Shown: piece by piece, positions 7,836-15,268 of the stretch
Position numbering within the stretch: the first letter of the stretch is position 1
Layout of the letters: each line of letters opens with the position of its first letter
Assembly (NCBI RefSeq): GCF_003002825.1
Contig: NZ_PVTE01000001.1
Location: 414,031 to 478,030 of the forward strand
Direction: 5' to 3'
From: Spirosoma oryzae
Lineage (GTDB): Bacteria; Bacteroidota; Bacteroidia; Cytophagales; Spirosomataceae
DNA length: 64,000 bases
Notes under the pieces: model-generated
Told to the model about the DNA's origin: nothing
The model's database searches: none
Seen by the model: only the letters and a program-made list of their open reading frames with translations
Made by a program: the position numbers and the translations under genes

Positions 7836-9441
7836 CTGGGTACTAACCGCCCTGTTACTCATCGGCCTGACAGCATCGGGTCAGGCGCAGACGCGTAAGT
7901 ATCTGGTGCTGCTACGCGATAAGGCAGGTACCCCCTACTCCGTCGACCGGCCGGAGCAGTTTCTGTCGCAGCGGGCCATCCTGCGCCGACAACGGCAGAA
8001 TATTCCGGTACAGCTGCGCGATCTGCCCGTTAATCCGGCTTATATCAGTCAGTTGCAGCAGGCTGGCGCTAAAATCTGGTTTCCGTCGCGCTGGTTCAAC
8101 GCGGTGCTGATCGAAGCAAACGACGCCGTACTGGCCACCGTCCGACAACTGCCCTTTGTCAGCGGGATCGAGTTCGACCGGCCCTTGTCGGGGGCCCGGC
8201 AACGCGCCGACGCGTACAGCCCCGACCGGAAGTTTGGCACTATAGCCGCGCTCGACTACGGACCGTCGCAGACGCAGGTTACCCAGATTGGGGCCGATAA
8301 AATGCACGATGCGGGTTATCACGGTGAAGGAATGCTGATTGGCGTACTGGATGGCGGCTTTCTGAATGCCGATAAAGTCGGGTTTCTCAAACCCCTATTC
8401 GATGAACAGCGCGTGCTGGCCACCTACGATTTTGTCGCCAAAGAAACCAGTGTCTACGAAGACGATTCGCATGGCATGTCGTGCCTGGCCGCCATTGCCG
8501 CCACGTCCAGCGGCCTGCTGTATGGCACCGCTTACAAAGCGTCGTTTATCTTGTTGCGCACGGAAGACGTAGCCAGCGAAAGCCGCGTAGAGGAAGCCAA
8601 CTGGCTGTTCGGTGCCGAGTACGCCGACAGCGCGGGCGTCGACGTGATTAGTTCATCGCTGGGGTACACCCAGTTCGACGATGCCAGCAGCAACTACACA
8701 TACGCCAACATGGACGGTAAGACGGCGATCTGCACGCGGGCCGCACAGATCGCCACCCAGACGGGCATGGTCGTTGTTGTAGCGGCTGGCAACGAAGGGG
8801 ACAATGCCTGGCGGTACATTTCCGCCCCCTCCGATGCGGCCTCGGTCCTGGCAGTTGGCGCGGTTACGTCGGCGGGCAACCGGGCGTCGTTTAGTTCGAT
8901 TGGTCCCTCCGCCGACGGGCGCGTCAAGCCCGATCTCGACGCGCGGGGACAGGGAACCGTCATTGGCGCCCCCGACGGCCGGGTCGTCTCCGGCAACGGG
9001 ACTTCGTTCGCTACTCCCCTGCTGGCTGGACTGGCAGCGGGATTCTGGCAGGCCAATCCCCGCCTGACGGCCGCCCAGGTCACGGCGGCCTTACGTCGGT
9101 CGGGCAGTCAATACACGACGCCTGACGCGCAACTCGGCTACGGCATTCCTGATTTCAGTCGGGCGCAGACCGTTGTCGAAACATTCAAGCCGCTGACGGT
9201 CTATCCGATCCCCTTTTCCGACCTTGAACCGCTGATGGTTAGCTGGGGTGAACTCGACGTCAATACCGTACTCGAAGCGACCCTTACGGACCTCGCCGGT
9301 CGGCTGCTCTGGCAAACGCGCACTACACCACCCGGCGTTGCCGCTTTCACCCTACCCAACATTGGTTTGTCGACAGGCATGTACGTACTGACGCTGGTGG
9401 CCGGGGAAAACAAACGAAGTCTGAAAGTGCTTAAACGGTAG
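7783..9441 (+). CDS. secreted S8 subtilisin-like serine protease with C-terminal sorting-like domain
   Basis: 552 residues. A Sec-type signal (hydrophobic stretch ~18-33 ending SGQAQ) is followed by an inhibitor-like propeptide region (about 36-130) and an S8 peptidase domain with the full triad: Asp190 in GVLDGGF, His230 in DDSHGMSC and Ser408 in GNGTSFATP. The last ~80 residues (LTVYPIPFSD...GMYVLTLVAGENKRSLKVLKR) look like a type A sorting domain of the type IX secretion system. Expected to act outside the cell or on its surface. ATG at 7789 is an alternative start. Ends at a long hairpin shared with the convergent gene. Confidence 0.9.
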   Translation: MTMAFDKFTDFANTVRINWVLTALLLIGLTASGQAQTRKYLVLLRDKAGTPYSVDRPEQFLSQRAILRRQRQNIPVQLRDLPVNPAYISQLQQAGAKIWFPSRWFNAVLIEANDAVLATVRQLPFVSGIEFDRPLSGARQRADAYSPDRKFGTIAALDYGPSQTQVTQIGADKMHDAGYHGEGMLIGVLDGGFLNADKVGFLKPLFDEQRVLATYDFVAKETSVYEDDSHGMSCLAAIAATSSGLLYGTAYKASFILLRTEDVASESRVEEANWLFGAEYADSAGVDVISSSLGYTQFDDASSNYTYANMDGKTAICTRAAQIATQTGMVVVVAAGNEGDNAWRYISAPSDAASVLAVGAVTSAGNRASFSSIGPSADGRVKPDLDARGQGTVIGAPDGRVVSGNGTSFATPLLAGLAAGFWQANPRLTAAQVTAALRRSGSQYTTPDAQLGYGIPDFSRAQTVVETFKPLTVYPIPFSDLEPLMVSWGELDVNTVLEATLTDLAGRLLWQTRTTPPGVAAFTLPNIGLSTGMYVLTLVAGENKRSLKVLKR

Positions 9442-9510
9442 CATCGCCCAAGGAGCATCACCGGACGGTCCGGGTACAGGCACGAGAACCTGTTTGCGTA
9501 AGAAACGTCC

Positions 9511-9571
9511 GAAAAGCCGCGCGTCGGCCTGTGCAATGACTGCCATTGCACAGGCCGACGCGCGGCTTTTC
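9511..9571. terminator. long hairpin between convergent genes
   Basis: A perfect 28-bp stem (9511-9538 with 9544-9571) and a 5-nt loop. It lies between the ends of two convergent genes, with CTTTTC at each stem foot. Probably a bidirectional terminator; it has no extended T-run outside the stem. Confidence 0.8.
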
Positions 9572-9581
9572 AGGCTATCGT

Positions 9582-9980
9582 CTAGTTACCTACGCCCGAT
9601 TCGCTGTCCTTCTTCTGTTTCGAACGCCGGCTGATAACGCTGTCGTTTGAGCCATTGTCCCGGACAGGTACCTGAATTTTGTAATTGCGATCAGCCAGTG
9701 AGGCCGATGGCGTATGGTCGACGGTAATACCGCCAGCCGGAGCCTGATTGGGCCGCTGCTGTTTGTAGTTCGCCAGTTGCGCGTCGGCCACGGTTGGAGC
9801 CATTACCGAAACAGCTTCTTTCGTACTTGCCTGGCGGGCAGCCCGTGCTTTGTTTGGATGCTTGTAATTTCCAGTCGAGTAGGTTGGGTCGTTTGCCCAG
9901 GAGGGTTTTTCCTGCGCGCAACTCCAGTTGCTTATCGCCACCAGGGCAAGGCCCAGCAGCAGGGTGTATGTTGCGTTCAT
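9582..9980 (-). CDS. hypothetical small exported protein
   Basis: 132 residues with a signal peptide (hydrophobic core about 5-17, then SNWSCAQ). The Cys21 context resembles a weak lipobox or a plain signal-peptidase site. The mature part is low in hydrophobic residues, rich in Ala/Asn/Lys/Ser and probably disordered, ending in charged KQKKDSESG. No family recognised. A -7 promoter element lies 24 nt upstream, suggesting its own transcript. Confidence 0.65.
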   Translation of the reverse strand: MNATYTLLLGLALVAISNWSCAQEKPSWANDPTYSTGNYKHPNKARAARQASTKEAVSVMAPTVADAQLANYKQQRPNQAPAGGITVDHTPSASLADRNYKIQVPVRDNGSNDSVISRRSKQKKDSESGVGN

Positions 9981-10003
9981 GGTCAGGTGGTTTTGATGTT
10001 CAA

Positions 10004-10011
10004 CAAATATA
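10004..10011 (-). promoter_or_regulatory. -7 element TATATTTG for the small exported protein
   Basis: Minus strand TATATTTG matches the Bacteroidota consensus TAnnTTTG and ends 23 nt before the ATG at 9980. The upstream element is poor (TTTT about 19 nt away). A loose inverted repeat (AGGTGGTTTTGATGTT with its complement) surrounds it. Confidence 0.5.
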
Positions 10012-10065
10012 CACTTGTTAAATCAACATTAAAACATCAAAAAACCACCTACTAGTTTTATAGTT

Positions 10066-10626
10066 TTAGCTAATTTTCATCAGCATTCTGCTTAAAGACG
10101 GAGAATCAGCCATTGATTTGGCATCAGCCAGCAAAAACCAGTTAACATTCTGCACTTCATCCGTATGGACAAATGGCTCCGTCGAATCGGCTTCGATTAA
10201 AAAACGAATGTCATAATGAAGATGCGCTGGCACGTCACCCCGCGCCGGGATTGGATGCACGTCGACATCGAAAATAGGGGCTGGCTTTCCCGATTCTGCT
10301 ACCAGCCTCAGGCGGGTCAGGCCGGTTTCTTCCTGCGCTTCTTTCAGGGCCACGGCAGCCACATCGGGGTCACCATCAGCATGACCACCGGGCTGAAACC
10401 AGCGGTCGAGCTTACCGTGGTGGATGAGCACTGTCTGCTGCCGGTCGGGGCTCACGATGCAGGCCGACCCCGTCACGTGACCGATCAGCAGGGAGCGATC
10501 GAAGCAGTTGGGGTGTTCCTGCACAAACTGCTGGGTAGCTTTTGTCATCGCCCGCTCGTCGGGATCAATCGTAGCGGGGTTGTCGAGGTGCTGTTGAAGC
10601 AGCGAAAGCAGATGCTGGCGGTGCAT
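10066..10626 (-). CDS. NUDIX hydrolase
   Basis: 186 residues from ATG 10626. The NUDIX box reads GGHADGDPDVAAVALKEAQ then EETGL, so the hydrolytic REUXEE core is present as KEAQEE, but the conserved first Glu is Pro and the Arg is Lys. The family hydrolyses nucleoside diphosphate-linked compounds in the cytosol; the substrate is unknown. An in-frame ATG at 10740 would add 38 residues overlapping the divergent gene and is rejected. Divergent from the DUF2911 gene with 77 nt between. Confidence 0.85.
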   Translation of the reverse strand: MHRQHLLSLLQQHLDNPATIDPDERAMTKATQQFVQEHPNCFDRSLLIGHVTGSACIVSPDRQQTVLIHHGKLDRWFQPGGHADGDPDVAAVALKEAQEETGLTRLRLVAESGKPAPIFDVDVHPIPARGDVPAHLHYDIRFLIEADSTEPFVHTDEVQNVNWFLLADAKSMADSPSLSRMLMKIS

Positions 10627-10703
10627 GGGTTGGTTTTTACGGTAAAAAAGGGGCAATTTCGACCAGTTTTTCATAAAACCCGCGTTACAAACCAAGTCTA
10701 ACC

Positions 10704-11600
10704 ATGCGTAAACTCGTACTGAGCTGTGCAACGTTCGCACTGGCGGCTCAACTCGCCACTGCCCAGATTAAACTCCCCAGCCCCAGCCCGGCCGCGACGG
10801 TCATGCAGACCGTTGGCACGACGGACCTGACCGTCAAGTACTCCCGGCCCAGCCTGAAAGGCCGGACGCCCTTCACCGACGCCTTCATCCCCACCGGTAA
10901 AGTATGGCGGACGGGTGCCAACCAGGCAACGGCCTTCACCACCTCGACGGACCTGATGGTCGACGGCAAAACGCTGCCCGCCGGCTCATACGCCATCCTG
11001 TCGATCCCAGCCGCTGACAACTGGACGCTGATTTTCAGCAAGAACATGGGCGTGACCGAACAGACTTACAAGCAGGATGAGGATGCGCTGCGTGTACCGA
11101 TCAAAGTGGCCAAAGAAGCGGACCCGACCCAGACATTCACCATTGGTTTCAGCGACGTTACCGACAGCACCGCCAATATGAATTTCATGTGGGCCAACGC
11201 GAAAGCAGTTGCTCCGTTGCGTGTTGACGTAAACGCCAATGCAGCAGCCAACGTCGAGAAAGCCGTTGCGGAAAAGCCGGAAGACGCAGCCGTATTGCAG
11301 GCGGCTGCCAACTACAACCTGTCGAAAGGCCGGAATCTGGAGCAGGCACTGACCTGGATCGACAAATCGGTTTCGATGAAAGAAACCTACCGCAACCTGT
11401 TTGTCAAAGCACAGGTGCTGGGCAAGCTGGGCAAATACGCCGAAGCACTGCCCGTTGCGCAGAAAGCACTGGCGATGGGCCAATCGTCGAACGACGCGTC
11501 GTTCCCGTTCTTCAAAGACGGTATCGAGAAAGCCATTGCTGAGTATACTGCTAAAGTCCCTGCGATGCCGACCAAAGGCAAAAAGGGCAAGCGGGCATAA
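10704..11600 (+). CDS. DUF2911 domain protein with TPR-like C-terminus
   Basis: 298 residues. Signal peptide (to about 20, ATAQ), then a DUF2911 domain (about 22-175) with the typical VKYSRPSLKGR, GKVWRTGANQAT and LPAGSYAILSIP motifs. The C-terminal part contains two TPR-like helix pairs (AVLQAAANYNLSKGRNLEQAL, AQVLGKLGKYAEALPVAQKAL) and a Lys-rich end. Exported, probably periplasmic; function unknown. It ends 14 nt before a strong hairpin shared with the convergent DUF3570 gene. Confidence 0.88.
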   Translation: MRKLVLSCATFALAAQLATAQIKLPSPSPAATVMQTVGTTDLTVKYSRPSLKGRTPFTDAFIPTGKVWRTGANQATAFTTSTDLMVDGKTLPAGSYAILSIPAADNWTLIFSKNMGVTEQTYKQDEDALRVPIKVAKEADPTQTFTIGFSDVTDSTANMNFMWANAKAVAPLRVDVNANAAANVEKAVAEKPEDAAVLQAAANYNLSKGRNLEQALTWIDKSVSMKETYRNLFVKAQVLGKLGKYAEALPVAQKALAMGQSSNDASFPFFKDGIEKAIAEYTAKVPAMPTKGKKGKRA

Positions 11601-11614
11601 GCGTTACAGTCTTC

Positions 11615-11666
11615 TGTGTACCGGAAAGGGGGCCTGGTCGATACCAGGCCCCCTTTCCGGTACACA
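11615..11666. terminator. long hairpin between convergent genes
   Basis: Perfect 24-bp stem (11615-11638 with 11643-11666) and a 4-nt loop CGAT, between the DUF2911 and DUF3570 stop codons. Probably a bidirectional terminator although it lacks a T-run. Confidence 0.8.
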
Positions 11667-11668
11667 GG

Positions 11669-12880
11669 CTATTTAAATTTGGCCAGCAGGGTCAGGCTGT
11701 TGGCCTGCATCCCCATCCCGGCGCTCCGGTTATAACGTCCGTACCGAAGCTCGACGCTCTGCCAGTGGCCTATGCCCAACAGGCCTCCCGGTGGTGCCAG
11801 TCGTATGCCCATGCCAAAAAACTGGCTGTGAAACCCCGAGATGTCGTAATCGCTCGTGTAGTAACGGTCCGTCGGCTTGTGTTCACCGTATGGCGCGAAA
11901 TACCGCACGGCCGTCTGATTACTGTAGCGGTAGAAGGGGCTGAGCGAGACGAAGGACGTTACTTTAATGGGCAGTTCAAGGTTAACTGTATGGGCTTTCA
12001 TCCCCCAGTTGTCTATGTAATAGCGGTAGAACGTTCTGACGATGAACCGATCGCCCAGAAAGTAATGCAGGCGCAGACCGACCGGCAGTTTCAGTCGTGA
12101 ACCGGGCAGCCGTTCTACGGTTTCCGAGCCATCGTTAAAATACATCCGGTGAAAAGGTGTACTGAGCAGGCCCTGCTGAAACGCCGGTTCGACCGTGAAA
12201 AAAGCCTGTAATCGCTTGTTGATAACCTGTGAGACCGACAGCCCCAGGTTGTACGAGTTACGCGGTTTATGGTCGACCGGATCACGATCGCCGTGCGCCC
12301 CCGACCCATACCCTTCCGGGCGTAGCTCAGCGGGTAAAATTACCGTCCAGGTATCGAAAAAGGCCCCGGCTTTCAGCGATACCTCCCGGTTGTTATCGGC
12401 CGACAGCTTGCTAAAATTCAGGTTGACGCCATACGACTTGTAATCGTATTCAGTTGAATAGGCCAGCGAAATCCCTTTGGTCACCCGCCTGACATCATCG
12501 CGCACGTTCCAGGAAATGGCCGGGTAAATATGCGTATCGCTCCGGGAAGCGGACGAAACCGTGAGCGGATCGATCTGATCGGACGAAGCCGACGTGTAAT
12601 GATCCAGGTTAAAATCGAATACGACGGTATGTTCCCGATTTCGCCGGTCGGTCGATTTGAGTACCAGGTCGAACGACTGGGCATAATCCCGCAGGTATTC
12701 CGACCCGATGCCGCCCGTCACGGCTGAATTTTTGCCCCCCTGCTCGTAATAACTCGATACCAGATTGACTTCAGCGACCTGTAATTTACGTTTTTCGTAG
12801 GCAGGCGCTGCCGTTTGCTGGGCATATCCGGCCCGCCACAAACTCAGCAACATTCCTACTGACAGGCAGATTTTTTTCAT
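11669..12880 (-). CDS. DUF3570 outer-membrane beta-barrel-like protein
   Basis: 403 residues from ATG 12880 (signal MKKICLSVGMLLSLWRAGYAQQ). The remainder alternates short amphipathic strands with aromatic girdles, and I recognise the DUF3570 family; an outer-membrane barrel is the likely fold. It is the last gene of a minus-strand operon after Rieske, thioredoxin, ApbE and DUF4266 genes, a set that I recall recurring in Bacteroidota. It may form the outer-membrane part of an extracytoplasmic redox or flavinylation system (inference). A longer frame to 12931 is rejected because it overlaps the DUF4266 gene and buries the signal peptide. Confidence 0.85.
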   Translation of the reverse strand: MKKICLSVGMLLSLWRAGYAQQTAAPAYEKRKLQVAEVNLVSSYYEQGGKNSAVTGGIGSEYLRDYAQSFDLVLKSTDRRNREHTVVFDFNLDHYTSASSDQIDPLTVSSASRSDTHIYPAISWNVRDDVRRVTKGISLAYSTEYDYKSYGVNLNFSKLSADNNREVSLKAGAFFDTWTVILPAELRPEGYGSGAHGDRDPVDHKPRNSYNLGLSVSQVINKRLQAFFTVEPAFQQGLLSTPFHRMYFNDGSETVERLPGSRLKLPVGLRLHYFLGDRFIVRTFYRYYIDNWGMKAHTVNLELPIKVTSFVSLSPFYRYSNQTAVRYFAPYGEHKPTDRYYTSDYDISGFHSQFFGMGIRLAPPGGLLGIGHWQSVELRYGRYNRSAGMGMQANSLTLLAKFK

Positions 12881-12887
12881 ATAGCGT

Positions 12888-13115
12888 TTAGTTACAGCCG
12901 CAGCCCCCGCCACTTTTCCCCCCGTTGGCACCGGCAGCCCCTTCGCGGTAGAGGTAAAAATTCTGTTCGAACTTTTCCGACTTACGCGCCGACAGTTCCA
13001 TGTCTGCGTCGTTGATCCGGCTTTTCTGATATTCTTTGACAGAAACGCAGCCCGTCAACGCGGTTCCTGCCAGCGCAACCACGAGCAGCGCGGCTGTTTT
13101 TGTTTGGTTTATCAT
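12888..13115 (-). CDS. DUF4266 small lipoprotein
   Basis: 75 residues: signal peptide with lipobox LTGC (Cys22), a short charged DUF4266 helix (VKEYQKSRINDADMELSARKSEKFEQNFYLYREGAAG) and a Gly-rich tail ending GGGCGCN. The two tail cysteines in a flexible Gly context might bind metal or be modified (inference). Located between ApbE (17 nt) and DUF3570 (7 nt) genes, so certainly in the same operon. Confidence 0.88.
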   Translation of the reverse strand: MINQTKTAALLVVALAGTALTGCVSVKEYQKSRINDADMELSARKSEKFEQNFYLYREGAAGANGGKSGGGCGCN

Positions 13116-13132
13116 GGGTAGTCTCGGTATTG

Positions 13133-14101
13133 TTAGTGGGTCGGAATGCTCGGCTGGGTCACCAGTCGAATGGTAGCCGAGGTGTGAAGCCGGTCAGCCT
13201 CATCGATAATGATACAGGCGACGTGACGCAACTGGTTGATGAGATCGAGTCCAACGCTTACCCCCATCACCAGAACGGGCGTTGCCAGTGCATCGGCCAG
13301 TTCGGCGTTCGGCGCGATAATGGTTACGCTTTTAATGCCCGAAACCGGGTAGCCCGTTTTCGGATCGATCGTATGCGCGTACCGTCGGCCGTTGATTAGC
13401 GCATACTTCTCGTAGTTTCCCGAGGTAGCGATGGCCATATCGCTGATATTCAGATACGAAAAGGCCCGCATGGCTGTTCCCTGCCGATCAGGATCGGCAA
13501 TGCCAACGGTCCAGGGTTGTCCGTTTGGCTGTCGCCCCCAGGTTGTCAGGTCACCAGCTGCGTTGACGATGCCGTGGTCGACGCCCAGCGCCTGTAACCG
13601 TCGTTTCGCCTGTTCGGCGGCATAGCCTTTGCCAATGCCGCCAAAGCCGATACGCATCCCCCGTTCTTTCAGAAATACGGTCGACGCTCCCCGATCCAGC
13701 ACCACGTTTCGGTAGTTGATGAGCCGGACCAGCTGCCGGGCCGTCGCCGGGTCGGGCAACGCCGTCATGGTGGTATCGAAATTCCACAGCCGCTTGTCCA
13801 GCGAGCCGTAGGTGATGTCGAAGGCCCCCTGCGTCAGCGCCGACAGGCGGAGCGATCGCTCGATCAGTGCGAACACCTCGGCATCGACCCGCACCGGACG
13901 AATACCGGCGTTGGCATTGATCTGATTGGTCTGGCTTGCGTCGTCGAATGTCGTCAGCAGCCGTTCGATACGGCTGATTTCCGCTACGGCATCGGCAAGG
14001 CGTTCGTTCGCCCAGCCAGCATCAGGACTTATGACGCTGATTTCGAACCGGTTTCCCATCAGTCGCCCCACCCATTGGTGGATCTGCGCGGCTGGTTCCA
14101 T
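13133..14101 (-). CDS. apbE: FAD:protein FMN transferase (ApbE)
   Basis: 322 residues. Transfers FMN from FAD to Thr/Ser of exported target proteins. Visible family motifs: GGIGKGYAAEQA, NAAGDLTTWG, ATSGNYEKY, HTIDPKTGYPV and DALATPVLVMG, covering nearly the full domain. Unusually, no signal peptide or lipobox precedes the domain although the rest of the operon is extracytoplasmic. I see no DGxTGAT-type acceptor motif in neighbouring products, so the target is not obvious. It directly abuts the thioredoxin gene (14102). Confidence 0.95.
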   Translation of the reverse strand: MEPAAQIHQWVGRLMGNRFEISVISPDAGWANERLADAVAEISRIERLLTTFDDASQTNQINANAGIRPVRVDAEVFALIERSLRLSALTQGAFDITYGSLDKRLWNFDTTMTALPDPATARQLVRLINYRNVVLDRGASTVFLKERGMRIGFGGIGKGYAAEQAKRRLQALGVDHGIVNAAGDLTTWGRQPNGQPWTVGIADPDRQGTAMRAFSYLNISDMAIATSGNYEKYALINGRRYAHTIDPKTGYPVSGIKSVTIIAPNAELADALATPVLVMGVSVGLDLINQLRHVACIIIDEADRLHTSATIRLVTQPSIPTH

Positions 14102-14545
14102 CTAGTTCCTGGCGGGCGTTACGGCCCGGATGGACGCCACGAATGAGTCCACCGTCAGCGACTGCGGGTAGCCATCCCATTCCTTCAGCACGCGGCCGTC
14201 CGGCGCGAGCAGAACCGTAAACGGGAACTTACCCTGCCTGTTGTACTTTTCGGCCAGCGCTTCGTTGTGCGCTTCCTGCCGGGCGTCCAGTTTGTTTTTC
14301 GAGGAACGAGGAAAATCGGCCCGAACCAGCACCAGGTGCTCTTCGGAAAACTGCGTAAACTCGGCCGACTCAAACACATCTTTTTTTAGTTTGATGCAGG
14401 GCCCACACCAGTCAGAGCCCGAAAAATTCAGCAGAATCAGTTTATGTCGCTGCTCGGCTTCGACTCTGGCCTGTTCGAAATTAAGCTGCCAGCCAGACGT
14501 TGTCATCGTCAGCAAGGTCAGTAGTTGGAGAATAAAAGCGTTCAT
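14102..14545 (-). CDS. thioredoxin-family protein
   Basis: 147 residues. A weak N-terminal hydrophobic segment suggests export; the thioredoxin fold carries the active site SDWCGPCIKLKK and the cis-Pro context GKFPFTVLL. Likely reduces or isomerises disulfides of partners outside the cytoplasm. Its stop abuts the apbE start (no gap), indicating tight co-expression with ApbE and downstream DUF4266/DUF3570 genes. Confidence 0.92.
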   Translation of the reverse strand: MNAFILQLLTLLTMTTSGWQLNFEQARVEAEQRHKLILLNFSGSDWCGPCIKLKKDVFESAEFTQFSEEHLVLVRADFPRSSKNKLDARQEAHNEALAEKYNRQGKFPFTVLLAPDGRVLKEWDGYPQSLTVDSFVASIRAVTPARN

Positions 14546-14581
14546 CGTGCGAAAAGGTAAACAGACGTTTTTTTTCAGCGT

Positions 14582-15103
14582 CTAGCTGTACACCACCAGT
14601 GTACTGCCATCCGTAGCGGTTTTGTATACGGTAAGTCCCCGACTACCGAAGCTGTTCAGTCCCTTACCGGTCAGGTCGAAGCGCGCCCCGTGTTTTGTGC
14701 AATAAAACTCGGTTCTGTTGAAAATAATGGCCTTTTGCGGCTCATGGCTGCATGTTTGCGTAACGGCCACGTAGACGCCCGTGCTAACCTGTGCCACAAC
14801 GATACCACTCTGCGCAACGTAGCCGCCTACCGTCTTCAGTGCGGTCGTCGTACCCAGGTTGATCGTCAGCAAGCGATTCGTGATCGTACTCAGGTCGACT
14901 CCTGCGCTGGTCGTACCCGTTGTCGAGCCAGGTGACGTCGCCGTGCCGCTCGTCCCCGTGGACGTTGTCGGTGCGGTACTTTGTGGTCCCGGAATGGTCA
15001 GTGCATCGACAACCGTATCTTCTTCACGGATACAGGAAGTCATGGCAGCCATCAGGGCAGCCCCCGTAAAGCCGAGCGATTTCAAAAAATCAAAGCGATT
15101 CAT
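14582..15103 (-). CDS. Rieske [2Fe-2S] domain protein
   Basis: 173 residues. N-terminal signal with basic start (MNRFDFLKSLGFTGAALMAAMTSC) resembling a lipoprotein or Tat-like signal with Cys24; a Thr/Ser/Gly-rich linker (about 38-68); then a Rieske domain with ligands in QTCSHEP and FYCTKHGARF (CxH ... CxxH). An exported electron carrier. Probably the first gene of the operon with thioredoxin, ApbE, DUF4266 and DUF3570 (36-nt gap). Confidence 0.9.
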   Translation of the reverse strand: MNRFDFLKSLGFTGAALMAAMTSCIREEDTVVDALTIPGPQSTAPTTSTGTSGTATSPGSTTGTTSAGVDLSTITNRLLTINLGTTTALKTVGGYVAQSGIVVAQVSTGVYVAVTQTCSHEPQKAIIFNRTEFYCTKHGARFDLTGKGLNSFGSRGLTVYKTATDGSTLVVYS

Positions 15104-15268
15104 AGGCAGATGACAGGCAGTAACCTGTTACTGTTAATACGTAGTTCTACTCACCAGCGTTGCACTGGCCGCCGTTAAAAATTTGTCAGGAGTAGCCGTC
15201 CCCTCAGCTTACACTATCGCACAGCCCCATTTGTAGCGCCGACTGCCGGCTCACAGCCATAAATGTGA

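Noticed and set aside
10627..10740. N-terminal extension of the NUDIX hydrolase to 10740
   Set aside because: It would overlap the start of the divergent DUF2911 gene and adds no recognisable sequence; ATG 10626 fits the family.
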